Positions 47,036 to 61,794 of a DNA stretch of 64,000 nucleotides are shown here, one piece after another; the first letter of the stretch is position 1; each line of letters begins with the position of its first letter. Under the pieces are notes generated by a model. It made no database searches. It was not told where the DNA came from and was given only the letters and a program-made list of their open reading frames with translations. The DNA is from Nymphaea colorata. Its lineage: Eukaryota; Streptophyta; Magnoliopsida; Nymphaeales; Nymphaeaceae. The position numbers were made by a program, and so were the translations under genes. The stretch is from the NCBI RefSeq assembly GCF_008831285.2, contig NC_045147.1, positions 20,650,581 to 20,714,580 of the forward strand, read 5' to 3'.

Positions 47036-50000
47036 ATGACGATGACAGTGCAGAGGGAGCCGGAAAGAGTTATGAATCACAGGGGAGGATCCGTCTTGGG
47101 GAGGAAGACGATATTGAAAAGTGATCATTTCCCTGGTTGCCAGAACTATCGATTGATGCCCCAGATTGAAGGAGCTCCAAATTACAGACAGGTGAATATA
47201 TTCTTCTTCTTTTTGGGTTGGGGGATGGGGGTGGGGGTTTGGGTGTGTGGGTAGGTTCTATTAAGCAGCTTTTAGTACTGTGAACTGTATAAAGTGCAAA
47301 TAGGAACTCTGGTTATTTGGGTAGGTGACGATAGAGGGGGTGCAAATATGGAGAATTAGGTTGTTATCTGCAATTGGGCTATCTTGATGTTCCGGCGAAT
47401 GCTCAGGCGAGCAAGTTTCATCTGAAATTTTGAATATGGGTTTTTCAAGCTTGCTACCTGCTGGCTTCTTAATATTTTTCGGAAACAAGGTTCCATCTCG
47501 AAGTTATGGTTTGTGTTGACATCTTACAGGCTGGCTCTTCGCATGTCCATGGTGTTGCTATACCTACTATAGATGGGATCCACAATGTGCTTGATCACAT
47601 TGGAGCGCAGAAGAATGGAGAACAAAAGCAAGTACTTTGGATAAATCTACGGGAGGAGCCTGTAAGTTCTGGTGGTGGTCCTCAATATTGCTTTTCTTCT
47701 TATATAACTGAGAACTTGCTTTCATCGGCTTGGTGGCTGGTTTTATATGAGCCCCTACTTGGGATTCCCCCTTCTTAATTTGACTTAGCTTCCACCGGAT
47801 TGATGCCAAACAGGTGGTGTACATCAATGGCCGACCATTTGTTTTGCGGGAAGTGGAAAGGCCTTTCTCCAATTTAGAGTACACGGTGTGTATCCTGCTC
47901 GCCCTTTGATACGGTGCAAATAGTAAAGATATTTGGTGCCTATTTATTCAATATGTGAATATATCTTTATTTCCTTTTTATTGCAAAAAGGTTACTAATA
48001 ACGGTCTATAATCGATAAAAGGGTAGCGTAGACTTCCAAAACCTCTGGCTCTTTTTTCTTCTTGGGTTGAATTGTTGATTGAAGATAAAGGCGGTGAGAC
48101 TTGTTGATGCCTTTCCCCCGTGGTACTGCGTAATTGAAAGAAAAGGAATGTTATTTGAGATTTTTTTAACTTTCTTTTTCTCTTTTATGTACAGAATGCA
48201 TTTTATTTGGTTTATCTAGAATCGCTGCCTAGATTAATTTTGGGCAGCATTCTCTGGTTTTCAGTAGTACTAAGTTGCAAAAGAAGTTTGTGGTGTTCAA
48301 TTCCAGATAACGAGTTTCTGATTTTCTTTTTCTTCTTAGATGACCATGTGCTTAAGGGTAAACTCTGGCACTATCTGACTGATGTGCTTGAAAATTTATG
48401 TTCCTGAGGTTGTCTTGCAAGATGTAAAGGTTTTGCTGTTTAATGCAAGCTTTTACTTATGTGCCTCTATGTTAGTCTTTATACTTCCATTTTGCACACA
48501 TCATTCACTGCATTAATGGATTGATATTTAAAACATAACTGTTTCTAGTAATTGTTTGAGCACATTCCTGCTCGACTTCTTATCTTCATTTCCAATGTGT
48601 ATCAGAAAGTTGCTCCTTACGTTGCAACCTGAAACAATTTGTTGGTTTAATATAGGGAATCAACAGGGTGAGGGTTGAACAAATGGAAGCACGATTAAAA
48701 GAAGACATAATTTTGGAGGCCTCAAGGTGTAGATATTAGTTCCCTATATATAGTTGCATGTGATAAACACATATTTTGACTTGTAACTCGTATTTATTTT
48801 GTAAAGTGGATTGCTTATGTATAATTTAATTAGCAGATATGAAAATAAGATCCTTGTGACTGATGAACTGCCAGATGGCCAGATGGTAGACCAGTGGGAG
48901 CCAGTGACTCAAGAATCCATAAAAACACCTCTGGAGGTTTGATTCTTGTTCTCTCTCAGCTTCTTCTCATCATATTTCTAGTTATATTTCTAGGCATTTA
49001 TCTGTTGTGTTGTTTTTGCTCATTATTAGGTTTATGAGGAGCTTCAGGCAGAAGGATACCTTGTTGATTATGAGCGTGTTCCTATTACTGATGAGAAGTC
49101 CCCTAAGGAACGGGATTTTGATATGTTGGTTGGTGATTCATCTTAACTACATTATTTACCGATGTACATCTCCATGTTTCTTGTATGTGATTTTGCTCTA
49201 CCGTCTGGAGCCTGGTAATAGTTAAAATTGGTCAGAATGATTGCCTAAAAGAGTGAAGCCTTGTAGATGCTTTACTTTTATACGAGTTCATTGATGGTTG
49301 GACAGCAGTCATTCGTCTATGTCCAGACATGACCAACATGTAGATTACCAAACTTTGTATCTGAACTATCTACTTGATGCCTTATATTGTCTATGCACAT
49401 TCATATGTGTCCATTTAGTCTTCATCTTTGGAAAATGCTAAATACTAATGCCCTACAGATACATGGATCACTTTTTTTTCTTTTTCCTAAGCATCTAAAG
49501 GGAAAAAATCCTCTTCTAACGTTTCAGGTACATAGAATCTTGCAAGCAGACATAAATGCTGAAATAGTTTTTAACTGTCAAATGGGACGTGGAAGGACTA
49601 CAACTGGAATGGTCATTGCTACTTTGGTTTATCTTAAAAGAATAGGGGCATCAGGTATTATTCTTGTTTTCTCATCTTTTTCTTCTTCCAATGGAATTGC
49701 AAAAATGAAAAAAAATGGACAGACCATACATTTTTTTACAATAACGATGGATGAAATCACTGTATGAGACACACTATATTTGCTGCAATTTGAGAAGCCA
49801 AATCTTTGAAACCTGCTCAATTAGCTGGAAACTAGGAACTTCCAAGGTTTGCATAGATGGTAGTGAGAGCACATATCTTGGAGGATGAGAATGGCATTTA
49901 CATGAAAGATGAGATGTATATATAAATAAGAATTTTTTTAAGAATGAATGATTATTTCTCCTATGAACGTTTTAAATGATACAAAATGAATTGATTTTAG

Positions 50001-53000
50001 TGAAAGAGGACCTTTATTAAAAGTAGGCCTAGTAAGAACATGTAGATCACTTCTTATGCAGTTATGTGCTCTATTGCTTATGTTTGCTGGTTATTATGAT
50101 ATTAGAAGATTTGGAAATCTGAATAAATTTCAAGGTGAACAATGGTTTGTCGTTGAGGTTACAATAAGAGTAAATCCACCATTATGTTTGTAAGGGGCAA
50201 AAAAAACATTTAAAAAATAATCTAGTTAATCCCATTGTGCTAGTATATACAGTTTGAGGAACTTCATTTTATAATTTTGCTTTTGAAATTCTGAAGTCTG
50301 TATGTTTTCAGTTTGCTGAGATGATCTTTAACATGTTATGCTGCCTGAGTTGCATGGACCTAAACATCCATCACCTTCTTTTCCTGCATTGCCTCCTGCT
50401 CTTTGTTTGTCTGGCAGCCATTGCTGAACATTAAAAATCTCTCCGAGTAATGAAATAGTGTTCTGCTTTGCAATTGAAGGCAGTTGGACAAGCGTGCATT
50501 TTAACTTTTCATTCTTGTTATCACAATTAGCACTAAACTGTCAAATTATCATATTTTTCTTGTGATTATGATTGTTCACTGGGTGGTGCTTTTGTTGTTG
50601 ATGCTCTATTTTATCTGTTCTGGAAATAGGTATCTCCAGGTCAAATTCAATTGGAAAAGTTCTAGATGGGGGGGCTCATGTAATTGATAATGTCCCCAAA
50701 TCTGAGGAAGCAATGCTTAGAGGTGAATATGCTGTTATACGAAGTCTAATTCGTGTTCTGGAGGTACTTGGCTTATTTACATTGCATAACTTTAAACATT
50801 TTTCTGTCTATTTGGCCTCACATTTGTATTTGATACTGACAAGCTTTCAGGGTGGAATAGAATGTAAAAGACAAGTTGATAAAGTTATTGACAGTTGTGC
50901 CTCTATGCAGGTTATCTTTTGCTTTATCATGTCTTTTATCCTTCTTGAATCAATTACAGAATAGAAATTAATGTTGGTTATATGTTTAAGATTTGTTTGC
51001 GGAGTCATTCTTAAAGGTTCTGCTTACATGGAAGTTGGTCTTGCTTGTTCCTTTTCACCCTCAAATACAGAACCTACGAGAAGCTATTGCTACTTATCGA
51101 AATAGTATTCTTCGGCAACGAGATGAGATGAAGAGGGAAGCAGCACTTTCCTTTTTCATGGAATACTTGGAGCGCTATTACTTCCTTATCTGCTTCTCTG
51201 TGTATCTTCACACAGAGAGGTCAGCCCTCCTTCCCAATGGATCAAGTCAAAACAATTTTGTTGACTGGATGAGAGCTAGGCCCGAACTCTATAGCATTCT
51301 TCGCAGGTGAGATGCAGATGAGTTCCTCGCATATTTTCTTGTGGATATGTAGTGTTTAATTTTAATAATTTATAAGGTGATCACAGTATATTGTAGGCAT
51401 GTATTTCTTGAATATTCTATCATCTTGTACAACAATACAAGTTCTTGAGTGCATCGGCTCATTTCTGTTAGTTTATTGAAATCACTGCAGACTTTGTTGA
51501 ATATCAGGAAGCAATTAGTTGTTCTTGGGAAATCTTGGGTTTATTCTAGATACTATATTTCATGTTGTCAACAGATGAGTCTGTGTTGTTGTTCATGCTT
51601 GGCCTTTGAGGGCTGTTTCATTCTCAATAAGGAATTAAGCAAGTGGAAATTGTTCTCCACACTCTGCATTTATGTGGGTCTTTTTTGGGGACTGTGAAGT
51701 AAAACCTCCCTCATTGACTGCATGTTCACTTCAATAAGGTCCATTGGCACTTTATACTTTATAGTTCTAACACGTTCCAATAAAATCTTTGGCAAGAAAC
51801 TGTTAATAATGGGCTGGTTTGCTGATCTAGCGGAGTGATTTCAATGCATACCCACAGATAACAACGTCAGAAGGCTAACCATATTACATTGTGTCAGTTA
51901 TTTTATTATCAATCGACATGAAAACTGGTTTGCATCATATAGAGCTAGTTGTTGTGTTCTTCATGGTGCTGCAGAGTATTGACGTTCTGCTGTTTTAGAT
52001 TGCTAAGGAGAGACCCAATGGGCGCTCTTGGTTATACAACCTCAAAAACATATTTGGTGAAAATTACATCGTCACCTGATGATCATCCATGCAATCTTGG
52101 AGTGGTTGCGGCTATGCGAAAAGGGGAAGTGCTCGGAAGGCAGACAGTTCTAAAAAGTGACCATTGTCCTGGCTGTCAGAATCTCACTTTGCCTGAGAGA
52201 GTTGAAGGTGCTCCAAATTTCAGGGATATTCCAGGGTTTCCAGTTTATGGGGTTGCTAATCCAACTATTGATGGTATACGAGCTGTTATCCAGAGGATAG
52301 CTAGTAGAAATGAAAGTTGCCCTATATTGTGGCACAATATGAGAGAGGAGCCTGTTGTCTATATTAATGGTAAACCTTTTGTGCTTCGCGAGGTGGAAAG
52401 ACCTTACAAAAATATGTTGGAGTATACGGTATGGCAGCTATACCCAAATCGTAAATGTTCTTGTGGCAAGGATGTCTGTACACACATGGGCACACATAAA
52501 CATAATCCTGATATATATGCTTGTTCAAAAAGAATTGTTGCTGACAAATGCATGAATGCCTGGAACCTGTGAATCACCACTTGAGTCGAACTTTCTTATG
52601 TCTGTAAATTGCATTTATCAGTTAGAAAATTCAAGCTATTGATTTGAAATCTATAGAGTCTAGTGTATGCATCAAACAAACATGATCTGAGAGTTCAGAA
52701 TTTTGGATATAGAAATCACATCTGTAAGGGAGGAAAGCCAATTTCACATCTATGCTCCTGTGTGTTTGCATGCTGATGCACTTGCATGTGTAGGATCATA
52801 AATTCTTAAGTATTTTAGTTGTCGAATATTATTAGTCCTTGCTGTTGCCAACTTTTTCCAGTCACTTAGTGGGTACAGTATAATTATTGTGCTTCAGGGA
52901 ATAGATCGTGAGAGAGTTGAAAGGATGGAGGCCAGGTTAAAAGAAGACATTTTAAGGGAAGCAGAGCTATATGGAGGCACAATAATGGTGATTCATGAAT

Positions 53001-56000
53001 CAGATGATGGGCAAATATTTGATTTGTGGGAGCATGTAAATTCTGAGGTTGTTCAAACCCCTTTAGAGGTTTTTAAAAGTTTGGAGACTGAGGGTCTTCC
53101 AGTTAAATATGCAAGAGTTCCAATAACTGATGGGAAAGCTCCCAAGAGTTCCGACTTTGATACACTGGCTATAAACATTGCATCTGCTCCAAAGAATGCT
53201 GCATTTGTTTTCAATTGCCAGGTAACATCCTTTTATGTTTGTTAATATAGTTTGACAGAATTTGCTTTTTTGTCTTCCCGGAGCAGGTTTTTAATTTCTT
53301 GTCCATGATAGTCTAAATCAAACCTTGTTCTGTTTTTATTTTGACAGATGGGTCAGGGGAGAACAACTACTGGCACTGTTATTGCTTGCCTTGTGAAACT
53401 TCGGATTGACTATGGAAGACCAATTAGAGTTCCACATGAAGTAGTATCTCATGAAGAAATTGATAGTGGTTCTTCAAGTTGTGAAGAAGCAGGAAATGAA
53501 AGTGCTCCAGGTGCATCAGAGTCTATGAGAGCTAAACACGGAAATAAGTTGCATCACACTTTTGGAATCAATGATATCTTGTTATTACGAAAGGTCACAA
53601 GACTATTTGACAATGGCATTGAGTGCAGGGAAGTGTTGGATGCTGTCATTGATAGATGTGCAGCAATGCAAAATATCCGGAAAGCTGTTCTAAAGTATAG
53701 AAAGGTATTTAATCACCAAAATGTGGAGCCAAGGGTACGCAGGGTGGCACTAAATCGTGGTGCAGAATATTTGGAGCGGTATTTCCGGATGATAGCTTTT
53801 GCTGCATACGTTGGAAGTGAAGCTTTTGATGGTTTCTGTGGGCAAGGCGAATCAAGAATCACATTCAAGACTTGGGTACATAGAATGCCTGAGGTCCAAG
53901 CAATGAAATGGAGCATAAGGTTGCGGCCAGGGAGATTCTTCAATATTCCAGTAATGTTTCTAAGTTTGGTTATAATGTGAATGGTTCTTATAAAAAATTT
54001 ATTTGCATCAGTCTGCTTATCAACAAGAATTTGTCTAATGTGTAATCTTGCATCATGCCAGGTGGAACTGAGGACACCTCATGAGTCTGATCATGGTGAT
54101 GCAGTGATGGAAGCTCTAGTTAATACTCGTAGTGGTTCTGTCCTAGGGAAAGGTTCCATACTTAAGATGTACTTTTACCCTGGTCAGAGAACCTCGAGTT
54201 GTATGCAAATTCCTGGTGCTCCACATGTTTACAAGGTTTGATATTTTCATTTCTTTGGGAAGACACCTGAGCCTGAAAGTTCCAGGATGTTGATGCTGGT
54301 GCATCAACATGTTTTTTTTTCCCTATTTTTCTTTTTAGTACATGGGTTATCACACCTGGATTTAGAGACCTAGTCACATGGCCAGGGTTTGCGTGCCTTA
54401 CATGCTTTGGCCTGTGCTTGGAGCTCATGCTGATAGAGCTCAAAAGTGCTGACTGTCCATTTAACAACTGCACACCTCCACTATGCTGAACCCCGTTAAA
54501 AATGCTAAAAAATTACTGAATGATTAAAAATGGTCAAAAATTACTTTCTTCTCCCTCTCTGTATATAGTTCATTGTCTCTCTCTTACTGCATGTGTTTAA
54601 GGATCAAGTGTTAGAATAAAATTTGCATAAGATTGGTAGTTTGTGGAAGATGGAGTCCTTTAATACCATGTCTCGCTTGAAGTTGGTTCTCTATCAATAT
54701 CAGAATTCTGGTCAAGCTTGTTTTTTTACTAGCTTTTACTTTCCAGGTCGATGCATATCCTGTGTACAGCATGGCAACACCTACAATTGCTGGGGCCAAA
54801 GAACTGTTGAAGTTGTTGGGTGCCAAATCAATAGGCCCTGGACGTACTGGGAAGAAAGTAGTTGTGACTGACCTGAGAGAGGAAGCGGTTGTTTACATCA
54901 ATGGAGTACCTTTTGTACTTAGGGAGCTGGATCAGGCTGTTGACACGCTCAAGCATGTGGGGATCACTGGCCCTGTGGTAAGGAAAATATGTCAGAAAAG
55001 ATGTATACACACACACACACACACACACACACATATGTATAATTATATATATAAAGATAATACTTGATGTGAGTCGATATAATGTGGTGAACAGGTTGAA
55101 CATATGGAGGTCCGCTTGAAAGAAGATATTATTACGGAAATAACACAATCTGGTGGTCGAATGCTTCTGCATCGTGAGGAACTTAATCCATCATCCAAAC
55201 ATCCCAATGTGATTGGATACTGGGAAAATGTCTTACTAGATGATGTGAAGACTCCTGCTGAAGTTTATGCCGCTCTTAGTTATGAAGGCTACAATATCAA
55301 ATACAGGAGAATACCTCTTACGAGGGAAAGGGAAGCCTTAGCTGCAGATGTTGATGCAATTCAATCATGCCTAGATAGGTATACAGGTTATGTTCATGTA
55401 TCAATCAATTGTATAATAAGCACAAGCTTCTGCAAATCAACTTGATAATTGATGTGGTATGAACCTACCCAAAGCTTAGCGGCAAAACTGGCTGTTCAAC
55501 AACATAAAAACCAATTGAGAGAAGGTGCCAGGTCTTCTTGGCAACAAATTGTATCCCAGTTGGCCATTAAAACGTGCTTCCATTACTATCTTAATGTTGG
55601 CATCAACCTCTTTGCTTCTTCAAGGAACTATTAATTGATGCCTTAGGAGCCTTATTTCCCTTTTTTTTTTTTTTGGTACAGCTCTGCAAGCTATTATCTA
55701 TATGTTTCTCATACGGGATTTGGAGGTGTCGCATATGCAATGGCTATTACTTCACTTAGGCTTCGAGCTGATGAATTGTCTCAATCAGAGAGATCTGAAT
55801 TGTTGGACAGGAAACATCTTACTTTGGTTGGTCAGGAACAGTTGTCTAAATCTTTGGGTGAAGAAGAACCATTTGAACATGGGGATTACCGTGACATTCT
55901 GAGCCTTACTAGAGTATTGATGTATGGGCCGCAAAGTAAAGCAGAAGTAGATGCAATCATAGACAGGTACCTTGCCTTTTAAAATTCTTTATTGATTCCC

Positions 56001-58378
56001 CACTGAATTTATTTGTTTTCTCCTTTACATTATGGAATTCGCGTAGTTCCTGTATTGTCTTGTATTTTCTCTCCAGTGGTTTCTAAACTTTGACTAACTT
56101 GTATCCCAAATTATAGAAGATGATTATAATTTTCAAGGAACTTTTCATTTCTAAAACAAATGAAGAATATTAAAGGTTCTGATGTTTAATTTGCTTCTTG
56201 GTTGTCCAACAAATTGAATGCATCAATAATAATTGTGGAATGTGAAAGCCTTTGATCTCGCTGGCGAGAGCATAATGCACAAAATAGCCTGGAAATAAAT
56301 AGGGACCTTATGATGTCCAATTCAGAGTCGTGATCACATCCATTCTTCAAGACAATCTGTTCAATCTTTTGCGGCAGAGCATCAAGTTTCTATGAAGCAC
56401 AGGTCCTCTTCCCAACTTAGTACAGAACTCTTCCTAAGATTGTTGCAGCAAAGGATAGTTTCAAATTTTCAATCATCAATGATTTTGAGGTAACATGTTC
56501 CTTATTAACATAAAGGTGATCAGAGAGAGTTTCACATTCAAGTTTCCTATGCACCTCCTTCTTGCAGAAAGGAACATGGTATAAAATCACAGTCCTCAGC
56601 CAGGGCTCGACAAAAAATCAAGTCATCAAAGAGGATCAGGTGCTCACTAATAAGGGTTAAAACCTCCTAGCGAGAAGGACAATAAGTGATGTCACCCTTA
56701 GCCTCAGTAAAGTTGCAAACCTCAATGCATTTAAATAGTAGGCTAGTCTGGGATCATAGTAATGTCAACTTGTTCATAAGTAACAAACAATGTGTAAAGG
56801 CTCTTGAAGCAAGAGGCGGTGAATCTGTGGAATTGGCAGGTGTCCCTATGTTAGAGTCAAACTCAGAATTCTGACTTTGCTGAGGTCATAGCAAGGAGGT
56901 GGGGACATATTTGGCCTTGATAGGCTCCGCTAAGGTGATAACTAGGTTTGGTTTTTCTTATCTGTACGAGGTACCAGTTTCCAGTTATTCAAATTGGTAG
57001 GGCCAGGCTGAGTTGCCATTTACCATGAGGTCCTGGGGATGCATTTTCAACGTAGACAATAATGATTTCTTCTAGGAAGATGGCGATAAGTTGAAACCGA
57101 CAAATTTATAACCTTACTGGTAGCGTCATCTATTTCTTGGAGATTTTTCTTTTAACATTGAATTCCTTTTGCACCTCTAATCTTTGCAGACCTGTCGGCA
57201 TAAACTAAATAATTTTGTTCTCCATGATTTCAAGCACACACACACATGCACACAGTGCGCTGATACAGTAGCAATTCTTTTTATCGATTAGTCACTTTTT
57301 GATGTCCTTATGTCTAACATGTACCAACCCTTGTATTGGTAGCTGCCTATCTGGTATCAAAATGGGAAATGTCTTTTTGATTTCTAGTGGAAAGTTGGGA
57401 TCAAACGGTCTCCCTATGAGACCCATTTTTGTGGACAGGATTTAGTTGCTTTAGATAGCTAGCAAGTGCATTACGTTTATATGTTATGAAAGTCTTTGAA
57501 GTTGTCTAGCATTACATGTTTTAGACTTTAGTATTGAATCATATTGCATGGAATGCACCATGGAACAGAAACTTATGCTTGCATTGAATTTGATTGGTAT
57601 AGCTGGTCTGCAAGCAGGTGGCTCTGAAAATTTCCCTTATTGTCCTGTTTTGATCCTATCCTAGATAATAATAAGTCACATATGGTTGGTCTTGATCGGC
57701 CAAGTGAAAGTGTCTTCATCTATTAATTTTTTAGATAATCCATGCTAACTTATCTACTCGTGCACTAACAATGGATTGTATGCATCCTTTTGCTGCTCCA
57801 AGGTGTGCTGGCGCTGGAAACCTGAGAGATGACATCCTACACTACAAAAAAGAGTTGCAGAAATGTTCTGACATTGATGACGAGAATATGGCCTACCTTA
57901 TGGACATGGGCATCAAGGCCTTAAGGTCAGTAGTCTCTGAGGATTATAGTTATTGCAGTTTATTCTACTGTTATTCCAAGAAAGCGGGAACAACTGTAGC
58001 AATTTATTCTACTTCTAATTTGCTCGTATAATTTTTTTGCCTCACTTCTTACTGAAAATTTCTTGAAACTACTTTGTGCATCCTTCACTTATTCCACAAG
58101 CATTTGTTTGCTTGTGCTAAGAACTAGCTTGCCTGGACTTCCCAACATTGATTAACCTAGTTTCTGCTTTATTTGCCAAATGCTACTTACTTAATTTTGA
58201 CCTTGTAAATGTGTATTTGTTTACCTGCAGGAGGTACTTTTACCTGATTGCATTCAGGTCTTATCTCTTTACTACTGTGAAGGCAACTACTGGCACAAAT
58301 GAATCACGATTCACTTCATGGATGGAGGCAAGACCAGAACTCGGCCACCTGTGTGACAACCTGAGGCTTGACAAATAG
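47036..58378 (+). CDS. PALD1: Plant paladin: tandem dual-specificity-phosphatase-like protein (19 coding exons)
   Basis: Exons: 47036-47191, 47530-47661, 47814-47885, 48656-48726, 48837-48936, 49030-49128, 49528-49654, 50630-50763, 50851-50910, 51071-51306, 51999-52428, 52898-53221, 53348-53950, 54062-54235, 54747-54977, 55095-55378, 55682-55966, 57803-57925, 58231-58378. All are GT-AG with matching phases; 1262 aa. Three homologous modules each open with a GGSVLGRKTILKSDHFPGCQ-like block and carry REEPVVYINGRPFVLRE-type segments. Module 1 has FNCQMGRGRTTTG (C227...R233) and module 2 FNCQMGQGRTTTG (C646...R652), both CX5R phosphatase-loop patterns. Module 3 reads VSHTGFGG (~1086-1093), with Ser and Gly at the Cys and Arg positions. 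Paladins are cysteine-phosphatase relatives often called pseudophosphatases; animal PALD1 is linked to phosphoinositide/receptor signalling. The plant function is not known to me. Some introns carry repeats. Confidence 0.95.
55006..55033 (+). repeat. (AC)n microsatellite in a paladin intron
   Basis: About 14 AC units followed by ATATGTATA, within the 117-bp intron 54978-55094. The repeat makes up a quarter of this short intron. Confidence 0.95.
56200..57120. other. Decayed inserted sequence in paladin intron 17, family unassigned
   Basis: The 1.8-kb intron 55967-57802 has a middle part with more even base composition than its flanks. On the minus strand it gives stretches of coding-like text broken by several interruptions. 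It looks like an old insertion of a once-coding piece, either transposon or gene fragment. I could not assign a family. The host splice sites around it are intact. Confidence 0.3.
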
Positions 58379-61300
58379 CAGTTTTTTGGGGTTTACAAGT
58401 CAGGGAAAACTTTGGCTAGTAGAAGTGATCTGTGGTTTGACGGGGACAGTTGCAGCATCTCTTTTGGTGAAAGTGTATTCAGCATCTCTTTTGTAGCTGA
58501 AATAATAGCAGCAAAATATGGATGGAGACTGCTGTAACAGTGTGCTATACGATTTTCTTTGGCAGGTCTAGATTTCCCTTTTCAGTTGGCATGACTGAGT
58601 TGTGCACATAAATGTCATCTCAGCACATGTAAGCGTTCATGATTAGAATAGGTAGCATCCTACTTTGTTTTCTGCGCCTTGGTGCCAACCTGTGTATTTG
58701 ACGTCAGCACATAACCGGGATTAGAATAGTGGGGATTGCTCATCCTTTGTATATCTAGGATAGGTGTTTTTCCTTTTTCATTTGAGTGGTGCGAGTACAT
58801 TATACACTGAGGTGTACATTTTGTGCATACAGATGATGTATAGTTAGTGCAAGATAGTGATATGTCCATTTCATATAACTATGATCCGGTTTTTTCTGTT
58901 CTCTTGTATGCCGTTACCTTTTGTATATCTGATTAACTCTCGCCTTCTGGTGAAATGAAGTTTCATGTTACCAAACTTCCACAAACACCTTAGAACCATT
59001 TTAAGATTTATTCATGCACTTTCGATGGTTCTTGGAAATGTAACTTGGCCAATTCTATCGTCAACGTGGCAAAACATTGCAAATAGTTTCCGTCTCCAGA
59101 AAGCAATAACAATAAGTGACTAACGGCTCAATTTGTGTTTATGCTTACGCCATCCCACGTACATCTAGCATTTATCTGATTTAACTGTTTCAGAAAAACT
59201 GAATTTAAAACCTTACCTTAACTTCTCTTTCATTTTGCTCGTTCTTCAGTTGTAAGTTTTTCCTTTTCTATCAATTGAATGGGTGGATGCTCGTCTTCGC
59301 GACTTTGTTCTTATTTCTTTGTATTGTTTGGTTCATTTTGGTCTTCTTTCTTTCCATTATTTCTCTTCACTTGAAGTTTTGAGTTGATTGAACATCTCAT
59401 AAAATTAGCTACTCATTGAGTATTTGATTTGGTTGTTTTTCATTGAAATTGTTTTCGTTATATGGAAAATCATCTAGTTAGGTTTTTTGCTTATTTATTC
59501 ACATTTTGCTGTTTCGGTCAACACATGCTTCTGTTCTAAATTTTGTCATACGTTGTCGGTCGACCTTCATAACATGTTCTGGTTAATCAACTTCTCTTTC
59601 CTATAATAAATCCTACTATATCATATTGGCAATTCATGTTGATTGATAATTTCTATTTATTGAAGATTTTGCTATATCTATTTTTGGAACTAGTCGTGTA
59701 CTCTCCCTCTCTCTCCTATGGATTTGGTTTCGGCGCCATATCAGTTTGCTCATTGATACAGCACGTCATCACTGCATATTGTCAAGTACTGGCCAGGATT
59801 ACCCTATTTTTCAATTTTATGAATTAAAAAAATAATTAAAAGTATTTTAAATTGATTTTAAAATGAAAACAATTAAAAAAAAAACCCCTATATAGATATA
59901 AACTGGGTCTCGGCTTTCAGACAGGAATCTGCAAATGAAGAACAAGTAGAACTACGACATCGTAAAATGGCTGGCCAGCAGTAGCACAGCCGTCCTTCAC
60001 TCCCTCTTTTATCCGAGATAAACCAGAAAAGATGTCACTTTACCTTTCCGCATAACATTTTTATAGCTTGGAGACCATATTTATACAGAAGTTGCTGCTG
60101 CTAGATGAGATGGAGCCCCAACATAGCAACCATGTCGTGTCGGGGTTGATAATGGGTTCCTGAATCCTCAGATTCAATTCGATTTGAGTTCCTATGAATT
60201 ATTATGTTGTAAGACATGCAACTAAGATAATGTGCGAGGCAAATTGGCTCCTGCCAACCATGACATATTTTGGGACTTGCTAATCCTCCTTCAAAAAACA
60301 GACGACTAAAACTTACAGAAAGCAGCAATGGAAGTTCTTAGTCCACCGGGCATGCGGATGCCTGTAGATAAGGTGCTTCTTGTGGTGATATCTTCTCACG
60401 AATTTAACCTGCAATGGTGCTTAGCATGATCTATGAGCTCTGGATCGATCAGCCTTTCCTTTTCTGTTTGAACGGGAAAATGCGTCCTCCTTGGAGAGTA
60501 AACCCTAATCAGCCCACACTACCATGCTTCATTTGGACGCTGCCGTGAACGTAGAAGGTGCAGCAAGGCACAAAAACAGGACGCCTTCACCCAAAATGTG
60601 ATAGACCTTGCCTCGCCGGGAAATTATGCAGGGGCCTGTAAGAGTCTTTTAAAAGACGGGCGGTTATCTTAGATGAAGAGACCAATTTGGTCTATAGGCA
60701 TTTTCTTCTAATAAACAGCACCAAGTGCCTTTTCACCCGTTGGATCGAAGGAAATGAAAATAATTTCAAAACCACACTCAGGTTTTGATAGAAATAACGA
60801 TTGATTTCCTTTATTTAAGCTTTTAAACTACACATGAAACTAACAATTCAATTAAAGAAACACAAATGTAAGGTTCTGTGCAGATGTTTTGCTTGTGAAA
60901 AACAATTATGAAACCTGGTTTGTGTGTTTGAGTGATAAGACTAAAGATGCATTTTTTTTTATATATATAAAAAAAACTTGGGGGCAAGTTATTCATACCC
61001 TTCGCCAAATATGTTTTGTCAAAATAAGGTTTTCAACACACGAGTTTCGACCATATCACGTAGACACCTAAACACAGACAAACCTTACACCTAAACAGGT
61101 GCTTTAGGTTTTTCACAAATCCAATTTCGACTGCCCACGAACAAGCCTTACACTTAAAGACGCCCTAAATTGCTTTTAGAGAGAAGTATAACTGGCATTT
61201 AGCACAAAAAAACAATAAAGGGCACATTCTACTGTATCATCTCAATGCTCTCTCCTCTCTCTCGGCGTGACCCCCCTTAATCACCCAACACAGCTCGGAC

Positions 61301-61794
61301 GCCAGGATTTACATCATTGCTTCGGAGTCCCACCATCTCTCCACCTACGGAGGTGGTGGCTGTATCTCTTCCTTTTCCTTTTGGACTGGAGGTGGTTTTT
61401 AGGCTTCAGATATTTCTGAAAAATCTGAGGCGTTCATTCATCAAGCTATAAAAGATGCAACCTGATTTCATGATCAGCTTCACCACATACATATATTACA
61501 ATGTGTCATCCACGCCAGCAACTTGAGGTAGGATATGAAACCATATATATCAGAGAGTAAACAGAATCCACACTCGATCTCAAAGAAATCGCCTCTTCAG
61601 AACAAAGCGGCTCAGAGTCGTCGGTTGAACTTTTATTGCTAACAGTAAAAAGTACCAGTTAAGTTCCGTGGAGATTTTATTAGGAAATACTGTTACAAAG
61701 CTTTATACAAGCAGGCTACGCATTTCGTAGAAGTTCTAATTATTCTCATGTAACATTCACCCTCTCCGCTGAAAGCAAAACAAGCCACCACGTT
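58379..61794. other. Intergenic region between convergent paladin and SPX4-like genes
   Basis: Paladin's 3' UTR probably reaches about 58900. SPX4-like 3' UTR sequence lies in roughly 61500-61794. The 3-kb middle is AT-rich with no recognised protein. Short frames at 59636-59827 and 60101-60328 are not credible genes. Confidence 0.6.
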
